The notes under the pieces: generated by a model | Told to the model about the DNA's origin: nothing | What the model saw: the letters and a program-made list of their open reading frames with translations, nothing else | Database searches by the model: none | In this document: in pieces, positions 33,793 through 44,860 of the stretch | How positions within the stretch are numbered: the first letter of the stretch is position 1 | Layout: every line of letters begins with the position of its first letter | Made by a program: the position numbers and the translations under genes | From: Mauremys mutica | Taxonomy: Eukaryota > Chordata > Testudines > Geoemydidae | NCBI RefSeq assembly: GCF_020497125.1 | Contig: NC_059072.1 | Span: 50,254,697 to 50,318,696 of the forward strand | Direction: 5' to 3' | Length of the DNA: 64,000 nt

Positions 33793-35340
33793 GAAGTGGT
33801 AGACATGGTATATCTTGACTTTAGTAAACCTTTTGATACTGTCTCCCATGATCTTCTCATAAGCAAACTAGGGAAATGAAATCTAGATGGAGCTACTATA
33901 AGGTGGGTGCAAAACTAGTTGGAAAACCATTCCAAGAGAGTAGTTATTAGTGGTTCACAGTCATGCTGGATAGGCATAATGAGTGGACTCCCACAGGGAT
34001 CAGTTCTGGGTCTGGTTCTGTTCAATATCTTCATCAATGATTTAGATTATGACATAGAGAGTACACTTATAACATTTCTGGATGATACCAAGCTGGGAGG
34101 GGTTGCAAGTGCTTTGGAGGATAGGATTAAAATTCAAAATGATCTGGACAAACTGGAGAAATGGTATGAAGTAAATAGGATGAAATTTAATAAGAACAAA
34201 AGCAAAGTACTCCACTTAGGAAGGAACAATCAGTTGCACTCATACAAAATGGGAAATGACTGCCTAGGAAGGAGTACTGCAGAAAGGGATTTGGGGGTCA
34301 TAGTGGACCATAAGCTAAATATGAGTAAACAGTGTAAGACTGTTGCAAAAAAAGTGAACATCATTCTGGGATGTTTTAGCAGGAGTGTTGTAAGCAATAC
34401 ATGAGAAGTAATTCTTCTGCTCTACTCCACACTGATTAGGCCTCAACTGGAGTATTGTGTCCAGTTTTGGGTGCCACATTTCAGGAGGGATGTGGACAAA
34501 TTGGAGAAAGTCCAGAGAAGAGCAACAAAAATGATTAAAGGTCTGGAACACATGGCCTATGAAGGAAGATTGAAAAAATTGGGTTTGTTTATTCTGGAGA
34601 AGAGAAGACTGAGAGAGGACATGATAACAGTTTTCAATTACATAAAAGGTAATTGTACATAAAAGGTACAAGGAAGAGGAAGAAGAATTGTTCTTCTTAA
34701 CCTCTGAGAATAGGACAAGAAGCAATGGGCTTAAATTGCAGCAAGGGAGGTTTAGATTAGACATTAGGAAAAACTTCCTAACTGTGAGGGTGGTTAAGCA
34801 CTGGAATAAATTGCTAGGGAGGTTATGGAACCTCCATCATTGGAGATTTTTAAGAGTAAGTTAGACAAACATCTGTGAGGGATGATCTAGATCAGCGTTT
34901 CTCAAATTGGGGTCTGCAGACCCCTGGGAGGTCCATGAGGGTACTCCAGGGGGTCTGTGGGCCCTGCTGATCAACTCCTCCCGCTCCCTCCCAGTTCCTT
35001 CTACATGCCAGGGAGCAGCTCCTCAGCAACGTACAGGAGGTGCTGGAAGGGAGGGAGGGAGGGAGGGGGATGAGTGGGGATGGGGCATGCTTAGGGGAGG
35101 GGAAAGAGGTAGGGAAGAGGACGTGCGGGGTGGAGTGGGGATGGGAAGAGGTGGGGTGGGGCCTTGGGGGAAGGGATGGAGGGCTTGGAGGTCTGTGAAC
35201 ATTTTTAAATGGAAATGAGGGTCCTCAGATTGCTAACGTTTAACAACTGCTGGTCTAGATAATACTTAGTCTTGCCATGAGTGCAGGGGACTGGACTAGA
35301 TGACCCTTCAAAGTCCCTTCCAGTCCTATGAATCTATACA
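33793..35340 (+). mobile_element. CR1 LINE, 5'-truncated and split by a hAT-type element
   Basis: Frames carry the reverse transcriptase palm region of CR1 ORF2: VYLDFSK-FDTVSHDLL, GLPQGSVLG, then FLDDTKLGG where F-A-D-D is usual, so the catalytic box is altered. The connection and C-terminal part follow ([13 protein letters not shown]). Stops at about 33873 and 34402, and a short duplication of CATAAAAGGTA near 34640-34670, break it. The body ends at 34892, resumes at 35253 after the inserted element, and finishes with GACTGGACTAGATGACCC and CCTATGAATCTATACA. Confidence 0.88.
34893..35252. mobile_element. hAT-type transposon inserted in the CR1 3' UTR (360 bp)
   Basis: Begins CAGCGTTTCTCAAATTGGGG and ends CGTTTAACAACTGCTG. 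Flanks ATCTAGAT (34885-34892) and GTCTAGAT (35253-35260) agree at 7 of 8 bases and both lie in CR1 sequence. The interior is a purine-rich GGGAGGGAGGGAGG tract and GGGGTGGGGCC words. The 103-codon frame at 34907-35218 is compositional. Confidence 0.78.
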
Positions 35341-35358
35341 TACAGCATTGGGACTGAA

Positions 35359-35452
35359 ATATATATATATAAATATAAAATATAAATATAAAAATATTTG
35401 AAATATATATATATAAATATAAAAAAAATTGAAACATAAAAATATAAAAAAG
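35359..35452. repeat. AT-rich low-complexity tract
   Basis: Runs of ATATATAT, AAATATAAA and AAAAATATAAAA directly after the CR1 tail. The 66-codon minus frame of Tyr/Ile/Phe at 35255-35455 is its by-product. Confidence 0.85.
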
Positions 35453-35665
35453 CACCAGAACTGCAGTGATGATAGGCCATTATATGGGATGCATCAGCTG
35501 GGGGACTCTTTTTGTACCTTATCTCACATTCCCATGTAAGGGTCTCAGATAATCTAGCCTTTATGTTTTACTGTAGTGTGTTCCACAGCATATCAGAATT
35601 TCCCATGGAATGGAAATTCTGGTTTACAAACAGCTCTAGATTTGGGTAATATTTGCCTCTCTTTT
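35453..35665. other. Unassigned sequence
   Basis: Nothing recognised. Confidence 0.4.
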
Positions 35666-35953
35666 AGGGTAGGTCTATACTTACCTGCCGGGTCGACGCA
35701 TAGAGTTCGACCTATCGCGTCTAATCTAGACGTGATAGTTTGAACTCCGAACGTGCTCCCGTTGACTCCGGAACTCCACCACCGCGAATGGCGGTGGCGG
35801 AGTCGACGGGGGAGCCGCGGACTTCGATCCCACGGCGTCTGGACGGATGAGTAGTTCGAACTAAGGTAGTTCGAGTTCAGCTATGCTATTCGCGTAGCTG
35901 AACTTGCGTACCTTAGTTCGACCCCCCCCACCCCCCAGTGTAGACCAGGCCTT
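35666..35953. mobile_element. CpG-rich palindromic inverted-repeat transposon (288 bp)
   Basis: The ends AGGGTAGGTCTATACTTACC and GTGTAGACCAGGCCTTAG are diverged inverted repeats. Inside, several arms pair: GACTCCGGAACTCCACCACC region against GGCGGTGGCGGAGTC, and AGTTCAGCTATGC against CGTAGCTGAACTT. Many CpGs remain (GGTCGACGC, TCGCGT, GTCGACGGG), unusual for old DNA in this window. No coding capacity. Confidence 0.78.
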
Positions 35954-36050
35954 AGATTGTGAGCTCTTCAGGGCAGACATTTTGTCTTTATCTGTGTCTT
36001 GTACAGATCCTCCAGAACTGTCAGCATTTTACAAATAAATAACAGCAATA
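35954..36050 (+). repeat. Old amniote repeat tail
   Basis: ATTGTGAGCTCTTCAGGGCAG, ACATTTTGTCTTTATCTGTG, then TTACAAATAAATAACAG matches the old repeat of the form 'agattgtaagctctttggggcaggg...aataaat'. Related fragments are at 42285, 47585, 59010-59620 and 60230. Confidence 0.55.
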
Positions 36051-37660
36051 GTATAAATTAGTGACTCATAATTAGAGCTGGAGGAAGTCTACACATGTCA
36101 GTGGAGTTGCATCCTCTTACACCAGGTCTGAATTGGGCCAATAGATATATCCCCAGTGTATAATGCTCTTTGTTGTTGAAACAAAATGAATTAGACTAGT
36201 TTTTTCAGTGTGACCTTCCCTGTTGAAAGACTAATCGTTTTCCAGGTTCTAACATCCAAATTTTTGACATTACTATATTATGATTTTTCTTTCCCTGTTA
36301 ACTAGTACAGTAGAGTCAGTTTTCATTTTGTATGAAATAACATTATTAGCCTCTCACGCTGTACGAATTTCATTCTCAAACACTGATAAGCACTGATTGG
36401 CATTTGTATTCAAGTTGCATGTGATTTGTATTGAACCTAATGAAATGTTTGACAAATCAAAATCTAAACTTCTCATAGCTGTTTTCTATCTCCCAGCAGT
36501 GCTGCTAACATTAGGTATTAGAACAAATTTAAAGGAATTAATAGATATATACTATTTGCACACCATCTCAGCTGAAGGTCCTATTTTCTTCAGTTAGTTG
36601 CTTTAGAACCGGAGGCTTCATGAAAGGCCAATTTAGTGCATTATATAGTTCTTTGAAATTTTGTTATGAATCACTTTCTCTCTTTACAATAAAGATATTC
36701 ATCACACTTCAGTACAGACAGAGTACACATTTCATCATCAACCATGACATTCTCTTAGCCCTTTGACATATTAAATAATATGGAACTCAAATTGCAATCT
36801 ATTAAGTACACCTTTTAAATTGGCCCAGCTGAACAGTCTCATAGCTTACATTTTATGGTTAAAAGAATCCTGTCATCCTTTTTTATCTTAATTGTGATCA
36901 TCACAATTCAAAGTTAATCAGGGCCATGAGGTGACAAAGTCAGTACTATTGCTTTTACTTCCTCTGACTTCAGTTATGTTCAAAATGAATGGTTGGTATC
37001 CTATAGTAAGGCAGCAGTCATCCCAGATAGGGCTACACACTACCTTCCACCTCAAGTCATGAAAGAAAGAAAAGGATTTGTTGGCTCACTAAAGTAAATA
37101 ACAGGTATGGCTCCATAAGTTTGTGTTAACACGTATGAGCCTGCATTAGGCCTTGCAAACAGTGACTTTCTAAAGCCAAGCCAATAGAAGTGTGAATGAG
37201 GATGATGGAAAAGGTGAAGGATCGTTTCACACTTTATAGAAGTTCCCTCCAGTGGTTTTAATATAAACCTAGTACCTCAATCCTTAGACTGCTTGTTCTC
37301 CTAAAGGAGGACTTTGAGATCCCTTCTGTTTTTGATCTCCTCTCACTCCTGTGGAGAAAACACTTTGTCTTATGAAGCACAACAAAGTGAACCCTTCTAG
37401 CATAGATTTAAAGTCAACAAAACAACTTTATTATAAAAAGGTCATTTCTGTACTGAAGGGAGGAGATAGACCATGACTCATAGAATGAAAACTATCCTAA
37501 ATGACCTAACAGGAATTGTGCATCTCTATCCTCTAGCTAGAACAGATTGTTCACTACAATAGGTGTTCTTGTTTTCTGGATGAAATAGTCTCTAGGCAAA
37601 GAAATAAACTGTACATCATATACTGGAGAGTTTAATACGTGCATATTGGAAATGCTACGT
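36051..37660. other. Unassigned sequence
   Basis: One old scrap at 36075-36145 (CAGTGGAGTTGCATCCTC, TTACACCAGGTCTGAATTGGG). The rest shows no gene. Confidence 0.4.
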
Positions 37661-37767
37661 GAGGGTATGTCTACACTGGAGATGGAGGTGTAATTTCCAG
37701 CTCAGGTAGTCATGCCCATGCCTGGACAGGAAACTGCACCTCCAGCTCCATTGTAGACATACCTTAA
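37661..37767. mobile_element. Short inverted-repeat element (about 107 bp)
   Basis: GAGGGTATGTCTACACTGGA at the left and TTGTAGACATACCTTA at the right pair over a perfect GTATGTCTAC core. A second pairing, GGAGGTG with CACCTCC, lies just inside. It is a deletion derivative or small relative of the element type at 26255. Confidence 0.75.
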
Positions 37768-40700
37768 AATTGAGCAGGTGGTGAAATATGATTGGATGTA
37801 TCTAGTAGGGCTGGAGGCCATTTCCTACTGTTTCCAAACTGAAGCAACACTCTGCCCTCAGGCTGGAGGGCTGCCATATCCCTAAAGTCTTGCCATGTGA
37901 CCAAGAGGCTACCTCCAGCAAAGGTGGCAACATTTCCCATTGTTCCCTGATTGAAGACTGCTACCTTTTCACCAAAGCCTCTCAACCTTCAAATCTGCCA
38001 ACAGGTGACAAAAGCATTACAACCACAGCAACATGAGCAGATATTCAATGCTGACATGTACTAGTTAAGTGCGTGGTGTGTTAATTGTGTGTGATGGAAG
38101 TAGGGTTGTCACAATTCAGGTTTTGCGTGACACTCTGAGGGAGATTAATATTTGTATGGTGTTTATTTTCTTGCATGCTGGAGGCAGAAAGATGTACCTT
38201 GAGAACACGTTGAGTTGTTATTGTTAGTGGGAAAGAACTATAGGTACATTAGGGTACAGTTAAGAGGTGTCCCATAACTTGCCATTTCCTTGAGAAGATG
38301 TCACACCTTCCCAACCTTAATCCCTTTTCAAACTATTTTTAATAGCTGTGGCCCCTTATTGAACACGTGTCAATATCCATATAAATGCATGTGCATGTGC
38401 ACATGCACGCACAGTTCCAGACAAACACTGTCTTAACATAGAATTAAAACCCCATCCATCCCCTTGGTGCCCTCTATCAGTTGGCATCAAGAGGTTCATG
38501 GGTTACAGCTGAGGGTATGTATCAAATTTAAAGATAGAAACCTTAAAGGGATGCTATAATCATCCCCAAATCACGCATTACTCCGGAAACTTAGAGTTAA
38601 TGATACCCGTAAAATAAATCCAAACATGTTAAGAAATGCACAGTTAAGGCATTACAGTCTTAACTCTGTCTCGCAGGAATGCCATGCATGCAATGCCATG
38701 ATTATGATTAAAGCATTTTCGTGTTTGTAATCCCACATAAGATTAAGTTGATTTTAAAATAATCATTTGATTTTTTTCATATTTCTGATCTTGATGACAT
38801 CACTACAATTCATCACCATCACATGTGTTGTGCATGACAGTACAGATGTGTACATGTTAATTTTCACATAAGACTAGATACCTAAGCATATGAAACAAGG
38901 CCTATTAATACATGTAGCTATTTTTAATAAGTATGAACTTTTACAAAAAAAGAACAAAAGATATTCAACATTAAGTTGATTTATATGGGTCAATGAGTTA
39001 CAGTAAGCCAAGAATAGTTTGTATCTTAAGATGCAATTCTCTTATGGAGTCCCATCTGGGCTACTGTGTTTTCAGGGGTGGGTGCCCCTGATTTCTTTCT
39101 TTTGATAGCCTTATTATGCCAAATAAATGAATGTGGGACCCAGTGAACCTGAAGTCAGAGGGCCAGCATGTCAACTGCACTGAGCTTCTGCACTATCTTC
39201 TAGACATGCAAACCTACTTCATTACTTTTAAGGATACATATCCAAATATTTTAAGAGTTACTCATCACTAAACCAAGATAGTATCCATGTCATAATAAAT
39301 CACAACCATAGCAGTGACAGTGGCAAAACAAACACTGGATTGTGACATCACTGAGTGGGTCAAACAGGCTGATTAAAATAAAATGATACATTTATTTATA
39401 CCACAGTATGGCTGTGACTCCACAAAGCATTTAAGCATATGCTTCACTCTAAGTATGTGCTTAAGTTTATTGCTGAATTGGGGTTTCTATTAGTAAATCA
39501 ACAGTACAGAGAAAGGATAGACCAAGAAAGATATGACATTTCAATAGGATTTTGGTAAAATGTAACCAATCAATTCATCTGCGGGTGACTTCTTAATTAG
39601 ATGTACTAAATAAGCGAACAAAAATACTAGATATTCATAGAAAAATTGGCAGAGTGGCCAAAATTTATTTCTCTTTTGCAGAACTATTTTAGATGGTAGT
39701 TGTCTGAAAAGACTGATTCTTTATGGAATGTTCACTTCACTATCTAAGGCCAGCTATATAGTAAAGCAGATCAACTTTTATCACAGCTGAGTCAACATTT
39801 ATTTCATTCAAAAAATTATCATTCACTTGAAATACCTTGGCATCTGGAAAATCCTATCATCAATCACTTTAATTTTATAAGTTATGAAAGTATCTGAGCC
39901 TCCTATTTGTTGTATTGTAAATTGGGGGCGAGGAGGAGGGAGAAAGAGGAAGATTTAATACATAAAACTGTGCAATGGTATAATTTGATAGAGATAACCA
40001 TGAAATGCCTAAAGGAATTTAAACATGGGAGAACTGCAGTTTTCAATTACTAGTGTTAGAGCTTTCTGCTGCCTTCCTGTCATTTTGCATTGATGTGTGG
40101 AGGGTGTGAAGAATGTCCCAAAGATTTTTCCTTAAATGTGATAAGTAAAAGTGCCACCACCCTTTTTTTCATCTTTCCAATGAGCAGAAAAGTTGCTTCC
40201 ATTTCATTTAAGCCAGCATGTGAAGTCAACAAAGAATACCAAAAGGGACACGAAAAAAAGCAAAACCGGAGAGTAAGGCAAGTCAATACTGCTTCTATAA
40301 TGGAATAATTCTCTAATGTTCAAGGCTGATAAATACCATGGTCCTGATCCTTCAGGTAATGTACCCACATGTGTCTAATTCACAAGCTAGTCCCACTAAT
40401 GTGTGTTTACACTCCATTTCTCTTTAGGTTTCACTAGACTTTTTAATCTCGCATTGTGGCCATAAAAGCAAGTTTCAAAATTCTGAAACCTGCAAACTTG
40501 GATCCAAAGGGACTACTTCTATAAGTAAAGTTAAACAAGTGTTTAAACATTTTCAGGATCAGGGCCCATGACTGTGGGTGACTGACTTCTGCTCCTTGAC
40601 TCCAGTGGGAGTTTTGCCTGAGTAAGTTAGACTCTGGGTCCAGGCCCCAAGTTTTTAAACATATAACTCCTTTTTGCAGCCTAAACTCGATTATTTCATT

Positions 40701-42284
40701 GGCCAATATAATGGTACAGTGTGTGGGGGGGAGTGGGGAGGGTGGAGGGTGGAATACATATCTGATCTTGCAAAATTTCCTGTATTTTGTGTCAAAGATG
40801 CTTAGGAATCAACATTATCAACATTTTGAACTCTGCAGTGGTTTTACTTTATTGATATAATGTGAGATACAGAAATATAGTGAAGCCTACAGAAAAATTC
40901 AACACACGAAATGAAAACAGTTTATACAGAGATAACAACAGATCTGCATAGCTCTTTGTTTAACATTAATGGTTTCCCTAACGATGATAGAATGAATATA
41001 ATGTTGATCAAAGAAAAGATTTCAGAAAATTATTTAAAAGGCTGTAGGCTCTGATTCCTCTACAATGCCCATGCACATTTCCAAGATAATAAATCCTTAA
41101 ATGCTGTGAAAGTGATGCATTAGTGAGTGTCAAAATTATCATTTGTCCCAGACAAGCTGGTAGTGAGTGTGCATATGTTATTAGTATGTGGTCTGATATA
41201 AATCGGTGAAAAATGACTTTGAGCAAAGAGTCACTCCAGTAAAACATATTTTATGATGCTTTTTTTCTGGAGATTAGATGACAAGGGCAAAACTTGGGAC
41301 ATGAAAAATATTCAAAAAAGGAAAGCATTTGAGCAAAGGGAGACTGTTGTGACCATTTTAAGACTAGCCTTGGGAGAAAAGGTTCCTTTACACTTTAAAA
41401 ATGACGTGTTATGCACAACGGTATCATGTGGAAATGTTTAGGGTAGGGTATCAGGCCAAATTCCTGATGGAACTCCTCTGAAGTCAATGTATTTACAGCA
41501 GGGATGAATATGGCTTGCTGTCTTTTTGACTTTCATATCACTCAAATAAGCAATAAAAAGGAAGAAGCTAGATGAGAAAGCACAGCTTAGTCAGAGAATG
41601 ATGTGGCACATGGCTTACTTTTTATGAATTTTAAGAGAGCTCCAAGGCCAATCAGGGGAGTTAGTGAGGAAATTAGGTTTCTGTATGCTGAGAATATCCT
41701 GCTTTAGCTGTCCACCTTGTCCTCTTCAGAAGCAGCAACCAAATCTCCTTCTCCGTGTTTTGGTTTTTTTAGAATTTAGGGCCTAGATGAGAGTGAGTTG
41801 ACTGCGATTCAGTCCAGAGGTGATGATGCTCAGAAGGCAGCAGGTGACGATGGTCAGGAGAAAGCAGCTGGAGGCTGGGCCTGAGATAAGAGCTGCTCTG
41901 ACTAAGCGTGGATGTCCATCAAAATGTCCATCATCTGGGACTACTTGGATTCCCATCTGCTTCTAGATGAGCAAGTAGCAGCAGTGACCAGGATAGTTTT
42001 CTTCCATCTGCATTTGAGCAGATGACATTGACCTTTTGTTTTGCTTTCAGACCTCACTACTATAAACCATGCCTGTCATATCTCCAGATTAGATTATTGA
42101 AAGGTGCTCTTCATGTGGCTTCACTTTAAAATCAGTTCAGAAATGGAGTTAGGAGTAGGTCCTCAGATGGTACAGTATTGTCCTTAACTCCATTGTAGTC
42201 AATAGAGTCATGATGAACACATGAAACTACTGATCTGGGAGCTGGAGTGGCTGTGTGTTGTTTCTGGATAGAGTTTGAAGTGTT
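37768..42284. other. Long quiet stretch, no gene recognised
   Basis: About 4.5 kb without a supportable gene, RNA or complete element. Old repeat scraps are visible at 39415-39480 (GCATTTAAGCATATGCTTCAC, TGTGCTTAAGTTTATTGCTG), 40480-40570 and 41445-41515. The ORFs at 40080-40308 and 40443-40706 lack domains. G-rich runs occur at 40719-40750 and near 39926. If the window holds conserved non-coding elements, this is a likely place, but sequence alone does not show it. Confidence 0.4.
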
Positions 42285-42365
42285 GAATTTGACTTATTGT
42301 TAATATTTGTATTACGGTACCAAGTGCTGTACAAATACATACAAAGAGATGGCCCATGCCCCTTC
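42285..42365 (-). repeat. Old amniote repeat tail, reversed
   Basis: TTAATATTTGTATTACGGTACC followed by GTGCTGTACAAATACATAC and GAGATGGCCCATGCCCC matches the reversed form of the repeat listed at 35954. Confidence 0.6.
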
Positions 42366-42868
42366 AGCTATTTACCTAGCTTATGTAACCCTTCTGCCAG
42401 GCAGAACCAGCAGCAACCAGGGCTAGGTTCAATATCTAGAGGTTCCTTTTCAGCAATACAACACAGAACTGGCTCAAGCCCCCATCCAACCTGGGAAAAT
42501 TACACACCATCCCATGGAGCCTCTGAGAGGCAATACATCCCCACTCGCAAGCACAGACCTGAAGTGTAGAAAATAAACTTTTAACGAAAGGAGGGAAATC
42601 ACCTGACATTAATTAGGGAAAATGCCACAAGCAGGATTCATAATCATAAAACTGTGAGCAGGACACCCACCCCAGAGTGAGTTGGATGCCTCATGTTCTT
42701 GAGTGCTACAACCAAAAGTTCCTTTTCTGTGCCCCTCTCTTCTACCTCACCATATCCCACTCATGGTGGGTGTCCTTGGTCAGAGAGGACCCCAGGGTTC
42801 AGAGGTGCATCTGTGTGAGTTCACCTCCCACTGGGGGAAGAAGGCACCTTGCTTGCTCTGCCATCTAA
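42366..42868. other. Unassigned sequence
   Basis: The 90-, 63- and 65-codon frames at 42297-42900 have no domain. Confidence 0.4.
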
Positions 42869-42928
42869 CCCTTGACAAAGCCTTGTCTGGGATGATTTAG
42901 TCAGCGTTGGTCCTGCTTTGAGCAGGGG

Positions 42929-43343
42929 TGTGACGTTGCACTCTATATGATTTTATGAAAGTATGCTGATGAATATGAATATAATGTAACTGGAATATGC
43001 TTCATGCAAAAGGTCTCTTGTAAGGTGTTACAAAACTTATAATCTACTGAGTGTGGTCATCCTATTTGTATAAATGTATCACTTCTGTATCTGAAACTAG
43101 AAATATAAAATATAACTCTGAGGGCCTATTGTAATTATGCAAAGTGTGAGCCATTAATGGTGCTTTGGAATCTTGATGGCTCCCATTAACCCAGGATAAT
43201 TGTCTGTAGATGGCTCTGTTTTACTTGTGAGTGTCCCTGTATACGTGTGTGCTGGCAAGTGGGTAATGAAGTCTTGCAGTGACATGTGATCATGTCACCT
43301 GTACTGGAATCCATCTTTAACCTGGTGCTTTTCCATTGAGAAG

Positions 43344-43419
<76 letters not shown>

Positions 43420-44166
43420 GGGGGGGAACCCAGAGGGACAAAGGATTCCTGCCTTATGCAAAAGAGATATAAGTGGGTGGAACAGGGAAAAGGGAGCAGC
43501 CATCATGAGAAATCCCCTAGCTACCACCTGAGCTGGAACAAGGGCTGTACCAGGGGAAAGGATTGTGCCCAGACTAGAAAGGTGTCCAGTCTGTGAAAGA
43601 AACTTATTGAAACATCTCTGAGGGTGAGATTTCATCTGTATTCAGTTTTGTTACTGTATTAGACTTAGATTTGTGTGTTGTGGTTTATTTTATTTTACTT
43701 GGTAATTCACTTTGTTCTGTCTGTTATTACTTGGAACCACTTAAATCCTACTTTCTGTATTTAATAAAATCACTTTTTACTTATTAATTAACCCAGAGTA
43801 TGGATTAATGCCTGGGGAGGGGAGCAAACAGCGGTGCATACCTCTCTATCAGTGTTATAGAGGGCAAACAATTTATGAGTTTACCCTGTATAAACTTTAT
43901 ACAGGGTAAAATGGATTTATTTGGGGTTTGGACCCCATTGGGAGTTGGGCATCTGAGTGTTAAAGACAGGAACACTTCTGTAAATTGCTTTCTGTTAAGG
44001 CTGCAGCTTTGGGGCACGTGATTCAGACCCTGGGTCTGTGTTGGAGCAGACTGGCATGTCTGGCTCAACAAGACAGGGTGCTGGAGTCCTAAGCTGCCAG
44101 GGCAGGGTAGTCCTGGCACATCAGTTGGCAGTTCCCAAGGGGGTTTCTGTGATCCAACCCGTTACA
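42929..44166 (+). mobile_element. Solo LTR (1238 bp) with an internal TG microsatellite
   Basis: Starts TGTGACGTTGCAC and ends ATCCAACCCGTTACA. The 5-bp duplication AGGGG is exact (42924-42928 and 44167-44171) and belongs to the host CR1. A polyadenylation signal AATAAA is at 43763-43768. Internal inverted words TTTACCCTGTATAAAC / TTTATACAGGGTAAA lie at 43880-43909. Same start as the LTR at 57638. No retroviral genes are attached. Confidence 0.88.
43347..43417 (+). repeat. (TG)n microsatellite, about 35 units
   Basis: Uninterrupted TG for 71 bases, followed by a G run. It produces His-Thr and Cys-Val repeats in overlapping open frames, which are not genes. Confidence 0.98.
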
Positions 44167-44222
44167 AGGGGATTGGACTAGATGACCGCCTGACATCTCT
44201 TCCAACCCTAATATTCTATGAG

Positions 44223-44570
44223 CTGAGCACTTGCTTTGGCTGGCCTCCCCATCAGCCACGTTGCCTCACCAGCCGCTTGGTCTGCCCACCGCCTCACCAG
44301 CCACTTGTTCAGTGGCCAACTGTCAGCCCCCATCTGCCTCAACCTCTGCACATCAGCAGTCAGTGATTTTTAGCTCTTAGCAGGCTGGGCAGAAACACAA
44401 TCCCACCACAACTGATTTCAGCTCTCATTAAGCATTTAAAATAACAAAGAGACTCCTAATGAAACCTATATAGCTCTTTCTTTGAGCAGTGACGAAGAAC
44501 AGGTTAAACCAGTCCAGGGACCTCTGGAGAGAGTCCACTGCCTAGCTAGGACATCTGTCCCATCTCTCTT
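44223..44570. other. Unclassified repeat-like sequence
   Basis: GCCTCACCAGCC and related words repeat at 44255-44310. Probably part of an interspersed repeat that continues beyond the transposon at 44571, but I cannot name it. Confidence 0.35.
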
Positions 44571-44860
44571 AGGCTGTGGCTACACTTAGCACTTCAAAGC
44601 GCTGCCGCGGTAGCATTGCCGCGGCAGCGCTTTGAAGCGCTAAGTGTAGTCAAAGCGCCAGTGCTGGGAGAGAGCTCTCCCAGCGCTGTCCGTACTCCAC
44701 CTCCCTGTGGGGAATAACGGACAGCGCTGGGAGCCGCGCTCCCAGTGCTGGGGCTTTGACCACACTGGCGCTTTGCAGCACCGCAATTTGCAGCGCTGGA
44801 GAGGGTGTGTTTTCACACCCTACTGCAGCGCTGCAAATTTGTAAGTGTAGCCAAGCCCTT
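44571..44860. mobile_element. CpG-rich palindromic inverted-repeat transposon (290 bp)
   Basis: Ends AGGCTGTGGCTACACTTAG and TAAGTGTAGCCAAGCCCTT. The body is a chain of hairpins: CAAAGCGCTGCCGCGG against CCGCGGCAGCGCTTTG, GGAGAGAGCTCTCC (self-complementary), GCGCTGTCCGT against ACGGACAGCGC, and GCTGGGAGCCGCGCTCCCAG. It carries many GCGC motifs. The 134-codon minus frame at 44650-45054 is spurious. Confidence 0.82.

Larger units (their letters stand above)
42869..44222 (+). mobile_element. CR1 3' end, split by a solo LTR
   Basis: CTTGACAAAGCCTTGTCTGG, GGGATGATTTAGTCAGCG and TTTGAGCAGGGG end at 42928; GATTGGACTAGATGACCGCC and TCCAACCCTAATATTCTATG resume at 44172. Bringing the two together restores the usual CR1 tail order. 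Only about 110 bp of CR1 remain. Confidence 0.85.

Noticed and set aside
34315..34764. 149-codon minus frame
   Set aside because: Antisense shadow of the CR1 ORF2 remnant. The same applies to 15701-15919 and 52303-52695.
43347..43417. CRISPR or other structured array
   Set aside because: The repeats are plain dinucleotides without spacers, and the window is vertebrate DNA.
43186..43635. 149-codon frame with His-Thr repeat
   Set aside because: Translation of the TG microsatellite inside a solo LTR.
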